64,000 nt of DNA from CAWFGW01 sp963849955 (lineage in GTDB: Bacteria > Bacteroidota > Bacteroidia > Cytophagales > JAAEPT01), in NCBI GenBank assembly GCA_963849955.1, contig CAWKJU010000001.1, positions 124,001-188,000 of the forward strand, written 5' to 3'. Of the stretch, positions 25,537 to 35,069 are shown piece after piece. Below the pieces are notes generated by a model. It saw only the letters and a program-made list of their open reading frames with translations. It ran no database searches and was not told the origin of the DNA. The first letter of the stretch is position 1, and every line of letters starts with the position of its first letter. The translations under genes were made by a program, and so were the position numbers.

Positions 25537-27396
25537 ATGAAAAAGATACTACTCATTACCTTTAGTTTATTTTTTATTCAACTCCACAGTCAAGCACAAT
25601 TTATTCATCGGGAAGGAACAAAGTTGATCCAGCATGAAAAGGAAATTCACCTGAGGGGAATGTCTTTTGGCAACCTAGTTTGGGTAGATCGGGAAATTCC
25701 AAGTGCTCACCACAACGAAAAAGATTACCAGCGATTAGCAGACTTAGGAATGAACGCTATTCGCTTTTATTTAAATTATAAAACATTTGAAGATGACAAC
25801 TCACCTTATAGTTACAAACAATCGGGGTGGGATTGGATCGACCAAAACATCGCTTGGGCTAAAAAGCACGGTATTTACTTGATCTTAAATATGCACGTTC
25901 CCCAAGGTGGTTTTCAATCACAATGTGAAGGTGAGGCATTGTGGGATGTAACCTCCAACCAAGACAGATTAGTGGCTTTATGGACTGCAATAGCTGATAA
26001 ATATAGCAATGAGCCCCAAATAGCTGCCTTTGATATTTTAAACGAGCCAACTCCCAAAGATTCTGTCGAGCAATGGTTTCAATTATGTAAACGTATTGTG
26101 GATGCCATTCGTTTAGTAGATGATCATCATCTTTTAATTACAGAACGTGCAATTGCAGTGGGCTGCGATTATGGATTTAATAATGGTAATTATAATTATC
26201 CACCTTTAGAAGAAGAAAACTTGATGTACACCGTACATATGTATGAGCCTTTTGCGTTTACGCATCAGAATCTGGAATGGACCGGTAATGGAGATGGAGG
26301 AGCATACCCCGACACTACTATTCTTTCTCCTCCTTCTGATCTTACCTTTGCCACGGGACAATATAGTAACCCAAAGCTCCCTTCAGGTACTACTGACTGG
26401 ACTTACTTAAAAGGGAAACCATTTTACGTAAATAATGACTCGCTGATTCTGGGTCGAACAGTTTTGTATGGACATGCGTTGGGAGAAGGAAAAGCTTATT
26501 ACGATAACATCACCGTGAACGAAGTGACCGCAGCAGGTACTGTTATTAGAGAATTATTTAAACTACCGTTATCAGAACAAATAGCAGTATCACCGTGGTC
26601 AGAAAACGGTGATGGCGAGGATGGTTTTGCCAACGAAGGTCAAAACGATGATTTTTCATTAACTAAAACAGGAACTTCCGGTTATGGGACTACCACATTA
26701 ACAGGCTACAGCTTTAAAGCTGAAAAAGGGAAATATTATGCAACCAGTGGTTGGGCAAAAGGTGAAAATATACCTTCAGGGTCAAATACAAACGTTGGTT
26801 TTACTAATGAATTTTATTATTCACCTTCAGGATCCAAGGTCACTGTTCGTGACTATAATTATTTGTTAACTACAATTTTAGATTACACTACATACATTGA
26901 AGATCGAGGCTTTCCAGTCTACTTTGGAGAGTTTGGTGTTGCCAGAAATACCTTTGAAAATAGTAAGGGAGGCGAAAAATGGGTGCGTGATGTGTTATCA
27001 ATTTTTGACTCATTGGGGTATCATTTTACTTACCACACCTACAGAGAACCAAGTTTTGGTTATTATGAAACCTGGGATGGTCCGTTGGATACTACTACAG
27101 TGAATGTATTATTGAAAGAAGTGTTTTTGAATTATTTCAATGATGTAGAAGTAGCTTTAGACCCATCAGTCAGAGCGGAAGTAGAACTTCATGTTTATCC
27201 AGTGCCTTTTAAAGAATACATTTTGGTTGAGGATGAACGAGTTGATTCTTACCTGTTGACCAATGTCTCGGGTTTTGTTATAAAAAGTGGAAAACAGAGT
27301 AAGATACCGACCTCTGATCTTTCACCAGGTCAGTATCTTTTGATTTTGAATGATGCTAAAGGGAAGACGCTAGGCATCAAAAAATTAGTAAAATAG
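25537..27396 (+). CDS. T9SS-exported GH5-family glycoside hydrolase with inserted module
   Basis: A 619-residue secreted glycosidase with a signal peptide ending SQAQ (about 20). The N-terminal GH5 half has LRGMSFGN, the acid/base Glu in FDILNEPTP (about 165-173) and YTVHMYEPF (about 230). The nucleophile is Glu in VYFGEFGVAR (about 462-467). About 190 residues of beta-rich sequence (about 250-445, with ENGDGEDGFANEG) separate the last two motifs, where a GH5 normally has only a few dozen, so a carbohydrate-binding-like module appears inserted in the barrel. A type A sorting domain (about 545-619) with YPVPF ends the protein. The likely substrate is a beta-glucan or beta-mannan. Confidence 0.85.
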   Translation: MKKILLITFSLFFIQLHSQAQFIHREGTKLIQHEKEIHLRGMSFGNLVWVDREIPSAHHNEKDYQRLADLGMNAIRFYLNYKTFEDDNSPYSYKQSGWDWIDQNIAWAKKHGIYLILNMHVPQGGFQSQCEGEALWDVTSNQDRLVALWTAIADKYSNEPQIAAFDILNEPTPKDSVEQWFQLCKRIVDAIRLVDDHHLLITERAIAVGCDYGFNNGNYNYPPLEEENLMYTVHMYEPFAFTHQNLEWTGNGDGGAYPDTTILSPPSDLTFATGQYSNPKLPSGTTDWTYLKGKPFYVNNDSLILGRTVLYGHALGEGKAYYDNITVNEVTAAGTVIRELFKLPLSEQIAVSPWSENGDGEDGFANEGQNDDFSLTKTGTSGYGTTTLTGYSFKAEKGKYYATSGWAKGENIPSGSNTNVGFTNEFYYSPSGSKVTVRDYNYLLTTILDYTTYIEDRGFPVYFGEFGVARNTFENSKGGEKWVRDVLSIFDSLGYHFTYHTYREPSFGYYETWDGPLDTTTVNVLLKEVFLNYFNDVEVALDPSVRAEVELHVYPVPFKEYILVEDERVDSYLLTNVSGFVIKSGKQSKIPTSDLSPGQYLLILNDAKGKTLGIKKLVK

Positions 27397-27399
27397 TTT

Positions 27400-28326
27400 T
27401 TAGTTGACTACTTCATAGTGTTTTTTAGTACTTGGGGCATCTACTTCTTCATAGAAACCAAGTATTTCATAAACATTGTTTTTGATGGTAAAAGAGAGTT
27501 GCCGAGTGGGTAAGTCATTGGAGTTGAAGTCAAAAGGATCTTCAATTTCTTCCGCCATCATTTCAAGCCCCATCAATACAAAAGATTCTATTACACAAAC
27601 TGCAATAGCAAAATAACCTAAGGTTCCCGAATAAGCAAAAGGCAACAAAAGGGTGTACCCAACAATAAATAATTTCAAATAAATACGGTAAGAGAAAGGG
27701 ATAGGCGTGTTTTTTATTCGCTCACAAGCCCCAGTTATTGTGTTAAAGCCAGCAAGGTGATCCAACATCTTTAATTCGATAAATTCACTTAACTGACCTT
27801 GTTCTAACAATCGAACCGTTCGTCCATACAATTTTTTTGCAATGTAGTTGGGTGCATGGTGGTGGATTTCCAACTGTCGTTCATCATTATCCCCGACATC
27901 GTAGAGTAGGTCTTTTTTAAATGCTCCTCGCAAATGACCACTTAGTGCAAAAGCATAGTTAGTAATGTTTCTTGCAAAATAACGCCTGTTTTCTTCATCG
28001 TGTTTTTTCAATTTGGCATTCATCAGTAAAGCCAAACTACGGGAATGGTTAACCAATTCGCCCCATTGCCTACGGCCTTCCCACCAGCGATCATAGGCGG
28101 TGTTGGTTCTAAAAACCATTAATATGGATAAAGCCACACCCAACCAGGTATAGACTTCACCGGATATATAAGTGCTTAAGTCAAAATAATTTTTGCTAAA
28201 GTAGACAGAAACTAGGCTTATAAGGGCCACTATAGCCACTCGCTTCATTAACTTAAGTAGGGTTTCGCTTTTTAAACTGTTGAGTAAGTCTTTTAAAACA
28301 TTCGAATTCGAATCGTATACTATCAT
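27400..28326 (-). CDS. Bestrophin-family anion channel
   Basis: A 308-residue inner-membrane protein of the bestrophin (UPF0187) family, which forms pentameric ion channels. The family signature is VFRTNTAYDRWWEGRRQWG (about 69-87). Two hydrophobic pairs (about 28-75 and 218-258) form the pore-side helices. Three bases separate its stop from the GH5 stop (convergent). Bacterial bestrophins can conduct cations or anions, so the ion is not assigned. Confidence 0.9.
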   Translation of the reverse strand: MIVYDSNSNVLKDLLNSLKSETLLKLMKRVAIVALISLVSVYFSKNYFDLSTYISGEVYTWLGVALSILMVFRTNTAYDRWWEGRRQWGELVNHSRSLALLMNAKLKKHDEENRRYFARNITNYAFALSGHLRGAFKKDLLYDVGDNDERQLEIHHHAPNYIAKKLYGRTVRLLEQGQLSEFIELKMLDHLAGFNTITGACERIKNTPIPFSYRIYLKLFIVGYTLLLPFAYSGTLGYFAIAVCVIESFVLMGLEMMAEEIEDPFDFNSNDLPTRQLSFTIKNNVYEILGFYEEVDAPSTKKHYEVVN

Positions 28327-28664
28327 TTTTTTCTAAAACAATTGTTTGCCTAAAATCAGCACTCCCTTAACGTGAATAAGAGAGAATAGTTCTCACTTGA
28401 TATCAATCAACAATATAAAACATAAAAATTCTATTTATGTAGCGATCGACTCACTTAAATAATTTGAATACAAACTCCCTATAGCTGAAAAAGAAAATTT
28501 AAATACCTATCCACCACCAAGCGTACATTAGCATAATTTATTGTGTAGATAGTTTAACAAGTTTATTTACAGGACCATCTTTTTTAAATTATTATCTCGC
28601 ATAATCTTAATACTTTCGCCTTTTAGTAAAGCACCAAATTTGTAAACCATTCCATAATAACAAG
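28327..28664. other. 338-base AT-rich gap between divergent genes
   Basis: It separates the bestrophin and DUF2914 genes. TAATACTTTCG near 28608 loosely resembles a -7 box for the DUF2914 gene. No other feature is supported. Confidence 0.35.
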
Positions 28665-29777
28665 GTGAAGGTATTTGTAAGGTATAGTAATAGTAAGCTG
28701 GGTAAGTTTATTAAAAAGCATGAAAAAACTGCTCCTGTAGTCTTTTTCATTGGTGGATTTATTTTTGACTCACTGACACTTGGTCGAATTGATCGACTTT
28801 ATGATTTAGTGGTGCTCTCTTTTGATATGATCGCTTTAACAATTGTTATTTATCTCTATAACTTAGCAGATGATGGTAAATGGAAAAACACCTTTATTGG
28901 GCGAATAGAGCAGTATTTCCCAATCGTTATCCAGTTCTTCTTTGGAGCACTTTCAAGTGCTTATGTCGTTTATTTTTCAAGAAGTGTTTCTTTATCAAAA
29001 ACAGCTTCTTTTTTTGTGATTTTGGTGGTTCTGCTTTTTGCTAACGAATTTCTTAAGCGAAGAATTTCAAACAAATATTTACAATTTGGGGTGTATTTTT
29101 TTATCAGCTTTACTTTTTCCAGTTTTATGTTGCCCGTATTTATAAAGGAAATGAATACTGAAATCTTTATTGTTTCAGGTTTCTTAAGCCTTGCCTGCAC
29201 TTGTATGTTAGTTAGTATTACCTATCTACTCAGCCCGAGTACCAGAGCTGAAATTAATCTCGCAAAACTTACAGGAATCATCGTAGCTATTTATTGTTTA
29301 ATCAACGTGTTCTATTTTTTTAGTCTAATACCACCTGTGCCACTCTCTTTAGATGCAGGCATGGTCGCTCACGATATTCGAAAAGAACACGGTAAATACA
29401 TCGTTTCGTATGAAACAGACGATTGGTATGTCTTTTGGCGCGATCATCGGCTGGAGTTTATTCATGATCCAAAAGATAACGTCTACATTTTTTCTTCAAT
29501 TTTTGCTCCGATAAGTATCGAGAAGTCAATTATTCATCGTTGGGAATGGTATAATACAACTACTAATGAGTGGGAAGTGATCGAAGATATTGGTTTTGAC
29601 ATTGTAGGAGGAAGAGAACGTGGTTACCGAGGGTATACTTTTAAAAACAATGTGAAAGAAGGGATCTGGAAAGTAGAAGTCATGACTGATGAAGAGCTTG
29701 TTCTTGGGGTAATAGATTTTGTGATTATAATGGATTCTACACAGAAGCCTCAGCGCATAGTAAATAAAAAGTTTTAA
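28665..29777 (+). CDS. DUF2914-family membrane protein
   Basis: A 370-residue protein with about seven transmembrane segments in the first 230 residues and a soluble C-terminal DUF2914 domain (about 265-360; HRWEWYNTTTNEWEVIEDIG and GIWKVEVMTDEEL). The domain occurs in membrane and secreted proteins of unknown function. The frame opens with GTG at 28665 (MKVFVRYSN) and no ATG is nearby. The gene is monocistronic. Confidence 0.75.
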   Translation: MKVFVRYSNSKLGKFIKKHEKTAPVVFFIGGFIFDSLTLGRIDRLYDLVVLSFDMIALTIVIYLYNLADDGKWKNTFIGRIEQYFPIVIQFFFGALSSAYVVYFSRSVSLSKTASFFVILVVLLFANEFLKRRISNKYLQFGVYFFISFTFSSFMLPVFIKEMNTEIFIVSGFLSLACTCMLVSITYLLSPSTRAEINLAKLTGIIVAIYCLINVFYFFSLIPPVPLSLDAGMVAHDIRKEHGKYIVSYETDDWYVFWRDHRLEFIHDPKDNVYIFSSIFAPISIEKSIIHRWEWYNTTTNEWEVIEDIGFDIVGGRERGYRGYTFKNNVKEGIWKVEVMTDEELVLGVIDFVIIMDSTQKPQRIVNKKF

Positions 29778-29934
29778 GTTTTTTTAGTAATAATATCTAT
29801 ATCGTGCTAGGTTTAATAATACTATTTGTAAGCTGTTAATTATTTGAAAAAGATGGTTTATATCTCATTTTCTCAGTTGAAAAATTGTTTCGGGATAAAT
29901 TTATGGAGACCGCTACCTTGTGTATATTAAACTT

Positions 29935-30501
29935 ATGGATCAATTAATCGCTCTTTTCAATTCAATACTCCCTATATCTCAGCAAGAAACGGTATTCATT
30001 AAAGAACTGTTGAAAGTAGAGACAATCTCAAAAAATGAAAAGTATTGCGAAGAAGGTAAAACCTGTAAAAAGTTAGGGTTTGTTGTCGAAGGCGTGTTTA
30101 AGGTAGTAAGAAGCGACTCCAAAGGGAATGAATTTATCCCTTATTTTATTACTGAAGGACATTTTGCAGTGGCCTTAGAAAGTTTTACAGAGCAATCGCC
30201 CTCAGAAGAGTATATTGAAGCACTCACAACTTGTAAAGTAATAACAATGAGTAAGGATGCCTTTGATAAATTAGAAGAGCAAGTGATGAATTTTTCACGA
30301 ATAATAAGTTTTTTAAAAGAAAGAGCATTAATTGAAAAACATAAATTAAAAAGTGAAATGTTAGTTGATGATGCCGAGACGAGATATGCGAAATTAGTTG
30401 AAAAGCATCCAACTATAATTCAGCGGGTTTCTCAAAATAACATTGCTCAATTTTTAGGAATAACACCCTATACATTAAGTAGAATTCGTAGTACCCGATG
30501 A
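29935..30501 (+). CDS. Crp/Fnr-family transcription regulator
   Basis: A 188-residue regulator. The ATG at 29935 (MDQLIALFNS) is preferred to the GTG at 29920. A cNMP-binding-type beta-roll covers about 10-115, followed by a linker helix and a C-terminal helix-turn-helix QNNIAQFLGITPYTLSRIRS (about 165-184). The ligand is not evident; several Bacteroidota members bind none known. It is followed, 72 bases on, by an SDR gene whose leader carries a perfect inverted repeat, so it may control that gene and itself. Confidence 0.85.
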   Translation: MDQLIALFNSILPISQQETVFIKELLKVETISKNEKYCEEGKTCKKLGFVVEGVFKVVRSDSKGNEFIPYFITEGHFAVALESFTEQSPSEEYIEALTTCKVITMSKDAFDKLEEQVMNFSRIISFLKERALIEKHKLKSEMLVDDAETRYAKLVEKHPTIIQRVSQNNIAQFLGITPYTLSRIRSTR

Positions 30502-30540
30502 TTTTTTGTCATATGGCAAATTTTTAGATAACTCCTTCAG

Positions 30541-30568
30541 CTACTTTTATCTTTTAACATAAAAGTAG
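30541..30568. promoter_or_regulatory. Candidate operator: 10-bp inverted repeat before the SDR gene
   Basis: CTACTTTTAT and ATAAAAGTAG are separated by 8 bases, and the repeat ends five bases before the SDR start codon. No T tail follows, which argues for a binding site or leader hairpin rather than a terminator. The adjacent Crp-like gene is the obvious candidate regulator. Confidence 0.5.
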
Positions 30569-30573
30569 AGCAA

Positions 30574-31314
30574 ATGAAAAAATTAAATGAAAAAGTAGCA
30601 TTGGTTACAGGGAGTTCAAAAGGTATCGGAGCTGAAATAGCTCAATCGTTAGCGGAAGCAGGAGCCAAGGTTGTTGTGAATTATTTTTCTGATAAGCGGG
30701 GTGCAGAAGCAATAGTTGAAACGATTTATGAAAATGGAGGAGAAGCCATTGCTGTTCAGGCAGACATCACTAAATCATTGGAAGTTAAAAAGTTATTTGA
30801 AACCGCTATACAACAATTTGGTAAATTAGATATACTTATAAATAATGCAGGTGTATATACGTTTGAACCGGTTTCCATGATTACTGAAAAAGAGTATCAC
30901 CGTCAGTTTGATCATAATGTATTGGGAGTGATTTTACCGATTCAAGAAGCGTTAAATTATTTTGAACACGAGGGCGGTAGTATTTTAAATATTAGTTCGG
31001 TGGCTAGTGTGAGTGCTTCACCAATGGCAATGCTTTATTCAGCAACCAAAAGCGCAGTTGATGCCATTACCCGCACCTTATCAAAAGAACTTGGTCCAAA
31101 AGGCATTAGAATTAATTCAATATTACCAGGACCAACTCAAACCCAAGGAAATCAAATTATCGGTTCTGATATGGAAAGTTATGTAGTCGCTAAAACACCT
31201 TTGGGAAGAATTGGTCAGCCAAACGATATTGCTCCCTTAGCGGTTTTCTTAGCTTCTGAAGATGCTTCCTGGATTACCGGACAGCAAATAGTAGTGTCTG
31301 GGGGATTTGAGTAA
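30574..31314 (+). CDS. Short-chain dehydrogenase/reductase (SDR)
   Basis: A 246-residue classical SDR. The NAD(P) glycine motif is VTGSSKGIG (about 11-19), with NNAG (about 89-92), the catalytic Ser in ISSVAS (about 139) and the YSATK motif (Tyr about 153, Lys about 157). PTQTQG follows, and a C-terminal GQQIVVSGGFE closes the domain. The substrate cannot be predicted. The gene lies 72 bases after the Crp-like regulator on the same strand. Confidence 0.9.
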   Translation: MKKLNEKVALVTGSSKGIGAEIAQSLAEAGAKVVVNYFSDKRGAEAIVETIYENGGEAIAVQADITKSLEVKKLFETAIQQFGKLDILINNAGVYTFEPVSMITEKEYHRQFDHNVLGVILPIQEALNYFEHEGGSILNISSVASVSASPMAMLYSATKSAVDAITRTLSKELGPKGIRINSILPGPTQTQGNQIIGSDMESYVVAKTPLGRIGQPNDIAPLAVFLASEDASWITGQQIVVSGGFE

Positions 31315-31353
31315 ATCCACTTTAATTTTCAATGAAAATATTAATAACTCGAT

Positions 31354-31384
31354 AAAAGCGTAAGTATGCATACTTACGCTTTTT
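31354..31384. terminator. Perfect 30-bp palindrome, terminator-like
   Basis: AAAAGCGTAAGTATG meets its exact complement CATACTTACGCTTTT with no spacer, followed by further T. As RNA it would form a hairpin with a four-base loop and a T tail. It sits between the SDR and the SanA-like gene and could work on either strand. Confidence 0.75.
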
Positions 31385-31395
31385 ATTATATTTAA

Positions 31396-32058
31396 ATGAT
31401 ACTCCAGAAAATGCATCTTGAAATGAAAAAGAAGAAAATATTTCTAATTCTTGTAGTCCTTATACTTCTTGTTATTGTCGTATTTACAGCAGATTATTCG
31501 ATACGGAAAACAGCTGAAAACAAGACTTTTTTTGAAGTAGAAAAAATAGGTACTAATAAAGTTGGTCTGGTGTTGGGGACATCTAAATCACTTAAAAATG
31601 GTAGTATAAATCTGTACTTTGAATATCGAATTGATGCCACCGTAGAACTATATGAAAATGGAAAAATCGATTTTATACTTGTAAGCGGTGATAATGCGAA
31701 TAAAAGCTACGATGAACCCACAGATTTTAAAACGGAACTTATCTCCAGAGGTATCCCTGCAGAAAAGATTTTTCTGGACTATGCTGGCTTTAGAACACTG
31801 GATTCTGTGGTGCGAGCTAAAGAAGTATTCGGACAACAAAGCATCACCATCATTTCACAGAAATTTCATAATGAAAGAGCTATATATTTAGCTAATAACA
31901 TAGGTCTAAATGCAATTGGTTATAATGCTACAGATCTTAAAGGACGATACGGTATTAAGACCAAAATCAGAGAATATTTAGCACGAACAAAGGCACATTT
32001 AGACGTGCTTTTTAATGTGTCCCCCAAATTTTTAGGAGATAAAATTGAAATAAAATAA
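31396..32058 (+). CDS. SanA/YdcF-like DUF218 membrane protein
   Basis: A 220-residue protein (211 if translation starts at the ATG at 31423, which gives MKKKKIFLILV). One N-terminal transmembrane segment is followed by a DUF218/SanA domain. LGTSKSLKNGSINLYFEYRI (about 57-76), LVSGDN (about 94-99) and SQKFHNERA (about 154-162) are characteristic. SanA affects envelope permeability in enterobacteria, and the biochemical role of DUF218 remains open. Confidence 0.8.
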   Translation: MILQKMHLEMKKKKIFLILVVLILLVIVVFTADYSIRKTAENKTFFEVEKIGTNKVGLVLGTSKSLKNGSINLYFEYRIDATVELYENGKIDFILVSGDNANKSYDEPTDFKTELISRGIPAEKIFLDYAGFRTLDSVVRAKEVFGQQSITIISQKFHNERAIYLANNIGLNAIGYNATDLKGRYGIKTKIREYLARTKAHLDVLFNVSPKFLGDKIEIK

Positions 32059-32140
32059 ACCATCTTTGATGCAGCTGACCCTTTATTGAAAAGTGATTAT
32101 AAAAAGATTAAATTAAAGTTCATTAATATAATTTTTAAAG

Positions 32141-32596
32141 ATGTCAGAAATTAAGAAAAATATACATGTTGAGATATCTACCCAAAAAGCTTTTAAAAAA
32201 TTTGTGTTCGAACTGGATAAGTGGTGGCCAAAAGAATACACGTGGTCACAGGAAAAATTGGAGGATCTCTATATTGAGCCACATATAAACGGACTATGTT
32301 GTGAAGTTGGTCCATATGGCTTTCGGTGTGATTGGGGTCTTGTTACCGAATTCATCGAAGGAAAAATAATAAAGTTCAAATGGCAGATTAGCCCCAATCG
32401 GGTACCGATACCAAATCCTGATAAAGCAAGTGATATTTCTGTGAAATTTATTGAAGAAAATGGTTTTGCTCTAATAGAGTTTGAGCACTTTAACTTTAAA
32501 AACCATGGAGAAGGCGCCTTTGAATACCAAAAAATGATGGACTCTAAGCAAGGTTGGGATTACATTTTAGAAAAATTCAGCGAATACTGTAAGTAA
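32141..32596 (+). CDS. SRPBCC/AHSA1-like domain protein
   Basis: A 151-residue soluble protein with the START-like SRPBCC fold. It begins KKNIHVEISTQKAFKKFVFELDKWW. The central CDWGLVTEFIEGKIIKFKWQI resembles AHSA1 (Aha1-like) domains, and the C-terminal helix has GWDYILEKF. Such proteins bind hydrophobic ligands or act as polyketide- or chaperone-linked factors. No specific role is shown here. Confidence 0.75.
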   Translation: MSEIKKNIHVEISTQKAFKKFVFELDKWWPKEYTWSQEKLEDLYIEPHINGLCCEVGPYGFRCDWGLVTEFIEGKIIKFKWQISPNRVPIPNPDKASDISVKFIEENGFALIEFEHFNFKNHGEGAFEYQKMMDSKQGWDYILEKFSEYCK

Positions 32597-32610
32597 AAAC
32601 AAAGTGAATT

Positions 32611-33174
32611 TTATCCTTCACTAGACAATAAAGGTCTCGTCCCAAATAAAAATCGTGGTTTCCAATACGAAGAGTTTTCTAAAGAAATGATAACTACCCC
32701 ATTTGTATGAGAAGTGTGAATAATTTCACCATTACCTAAATAAATTCCTGTATGAGTAATTAAGTTTCTGCTTTTGTAAGAGTTGTAGAAAAAGACTAAG
32801 TCACCCTTTTTCAATTCACTCATGCTCGGAACTACTTTTCCATATTTAGCTAATTCATGAGAAGAATGGGGGAGCGAAATGCCGAAATGCTGAAAACTAG
32901 CATAAACGAGTCCTGAACAGTCAATTCCTTTATGGCTGGTACCTCCCATACGATGTGGTGTACTGAGGTAGGACTTAGCAATCGCTAATAAACTATCTGC
33001 TGAAATACTGCCAGTCCAACTAATCGGTTTTTCAATGCCACTTTTTTCAAATGATTCCAATTGTGTTTTTAATGTTGCTGTATGGGCAGCATCAATCACT
33101 TTTTGAAACTCATTGTGAGCTGTAAAACTGCTTATAACAATAAATAGTAGAAGAAGAGGAATGCTATGTTTCAT
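32611..33174 (-). CDS. NlpC/P60 (C40) peptidoglycan peptidase
   Basis: A 187-residue secreted cysteine peptidase that cuts peptide cross-bridges in peptidoglycan. The ATG at 33174 (MKHSIPLLLLF) is preferred to a GTG nine bases upstream because it gives the signal peptide. The catalytic triad motifs are IDCSGLVYA (Cys about 83), THTGIYLG and IIHTSHTNG. The gene converges on the SRPBCC gene with 14 bases between. Confidence 0.87.
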   Translation of the reverse strand: MKHSIPLLLLFIVISSFTAHNEFQKVIDAAHTATLKTQLESFEKSGIEKPISWTGSISADSLLAIAKSYLSTPHRMGGTSHKGIDCSGLVYASFQHFGISLPHSSHELAKYGKVVPSMSELKKGDLVFFYNSYKSRNLITHTGIYLGNGEIIHTSHTNGVVIISLENSSYWKPRFLFGTRPLLSSEG

Positions 33175-33364
33175 GCACGTCACCTAGTTGGTCGCTTGAC
33201 GAATATAATTCTATTTGCTTTAATTTTTATAAAAACACTCGTTTAAAGTTAGCAGCTCATTCAAAATTATCCCCTAATCCACCTTAAACAATAGTTAGGA
33301 AGCATAAAAAATGGTAGTGGAAAAACGCAGTTATGTTTTTTCTGCTAGAATAGTTATTAAAGAT

Positions 33365-33372
33365 TACTTTTG
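33365..33372 (+). promoter_or_regulatory. -7 box of prfC
   Basis: TACTTTTG matches TAnnTTTG, 21 bases before the prfC ATG at 33394. It overlaps an in-frame upstream TTG at 33370, which argues against that start. Confidence 0.5.
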
Positions 33373-33393
33373 TGCTTTGAAAAAAATAAGTGC

Positions 33394-34974
33394 ATGAAAT
33401 TAGAACAAGAAATAGCCCGAAGAAGAACCTTTGCCATCATCTCACACCCTGATGCTGGTAAAACGACTCTAACAGAAAAATTACTCCTTTTTGGTGGGGC
33501 TATTCAGGTTGCAGGTGCCGTGAAATCCAACAAGATTAAGAAAACGGCTACGTCTGATTTTATGGAAATAGAAAAGCAAAGGGGAATCTCTGTGGCTACG
33601 TCAGTAATGGGTTTTGAATATTTAGGTAAAAAAATAAATATTCTGGACACACCTGGTCACAAAGATTTTGCTGAGGATACCTACCGAACATTAACCGCAG
33701 TAGATTCTGTTATCGTGGTGATTGATGTTGCTAAGGGTGTGGAGGAACAAACAGAGAAGCTTGTCAGCGTATGCAGAATGCGCGACATTCCTATTATTGT
33801 GTTCATCAACAAAATGGACCGCGAGGGGAAAGATGCCTTTGATTTATTAGATGAAGTAGAATTGAAATTAGGGTTAAAAGTACGTCCATTGAGCTGGCCC
33901 ATTGGTATGGGGCAGGACTTAAAGGGAGTCTATAATCTCTATGAACAAAAATTATTTTTCTTTGATAATGAAGACAAACAGCGACTGAAACAAGGGGTTG
34001 ATATCAATGATTTAAATGATCCTAAAATTGATGAGTTGTTGGGTAAAAAATATGCTGATGCTCTTCGGGAAGAGGTGGAGCTAGTCAACGGGGTATATCC
34101 GAAGTTTCAGGTTTCAGATTACTTAGAAGCGAAAATATCTCCTGTATTTTTTGGTTCAGCAGTAAACAATTTTGGAGTAAAAGAATTATTAGAATGTTTT
34201 ATTGACATAGCACCTCAACCAAGAAAAAAAGAGGCAGAAACACGAGTCATTGAGGCGAAAGAAGATAAGTTCACTGGGTTTGTTTTTAAGATTCATGCCA
34301 ACATGGATCCGAACCATCGAAGCCGAATTGCCTTTGTGAAAATTTGCTCAGGTGTCTTCAGACGAAACACGAACTATTTGCATGTGCGACAAGGGAAGAA
34401 TTATAAATTTTCGAATCCTACCGCATTTATGGCTGAAAAGCAGTCCATTTTAGAAGAAGCTTTTCCAGGAGATATTGTTGGGTTGCCAGATACAGGGAAC
34501 TTCAAAATTGGAGATTCACTTTCAGAAGGAGAACAAATAAAATTCAAAGATATTCCGAACTTCTCACCAGAGTTACTCCAATATGTAGAGAATGCAGACG
34601 CCATGAAATCCAAACAGTTTGCCAAAGGGTTGGATCAGTTGATTGATGAAGGTGTAGCGCAATTGTTTACCAGTGTGGCTAGTGGTCGTAAGGTTATTGG
34701 TACTGTTGGAGCGTTGCAATTTGAAGTTATTCAATACAGACTACTGAATGAGTATGGAGCATCGTGTGTTTATCAACCGATAACAACATACAAAGCTGTG
34801 TGGGTGGTTTCGAAGGATAAAGCGGAGATGGAAGACTTTAAGTCCCGTAAAAAGAACTACATGTTTACAGACAAGCATGGGGTAGATGTGTACCTAGCGG
34901 AAAACAAATATGCTCTAGAACAATGTATGGAGCGTTTTCCTAAAATCCAGTTTCACTTGAAGTCGGATTTTTAA
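33394..34974 (+). CDS. prfC: Peptide chain release factor 3 (RF3)
   Basis: A 526-residue translational GTPase that recycles RF1/RF2 after termination. The G-motifs are SHPDAGKTT (G1), EKQRGISV (G2 region), DTPGHKDF (G3) and NKMD (G4). EF-G-like domain II and the RF3 C-terminal domain follow (about 300-526), ending near PKIQFHLKSDF. The start MKLEQEIARRR at 33394 matches the family. Confidence 0.95.
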   Translation: MKLEQEIARRRTFAIISHPDAGKTTLTEKLLLFGGAIQVAGAVKSNKIKKTATSDFMEIEKQRGISVATSVMGFEYLGKKINILDTPGHKDFAEDTYRTLTAVDSVIVVIDVAKGVEEQTEKLVSVCRMRDIPIIVFINKMDREGKDAFDLLDEVELKLGLKVRPLSWPIGMGQDLKGVYNLYEQKLFFFDNEDKQRLKQGVDINDLNDPKIDELLGKKYADALREEVELVNGVYPKFQVSDYLEAKISPVFFGSAVNNFGVKELLECFIDIAPQPRKKEAETRVIEAKEDKFTGFVFKIHANMDPNHRSRIAFVKICSGVFRRNTNYLHVRQGKNYKFSNPTAFMAEKQSILEEAFPGDIVGLPDTGNFKIGDSLSEGEQIKFKDIPNFSPELLQYVENADAMKSKQFAKGLDQLIDEGVAQLFTSVASGRKVIGTVGALQFEVIQYRLLNEYGASCVYQPITTYKAVWVVSKDKAEMEDFKSRKKNYMFTDKHGVDVYLAENKYALEQCMERFPKIQFHLKSDF

Positions 34975-35069
34975 AGGTTAGAGATTTCATCAGAGTCATT
35001 TAAGTAACTGGTGGTGATAATAGGAAATAAAAAATTAACTATACAATAAAGTCACAAAATCATAAAACA

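Noticed and set aside
31354..31384. 30-bp palindrome as a mobile-element end or operator
   Set aside because: The A run before and T run after, together with its place after the SDR gene, fit a simple bidirectional terminator better.
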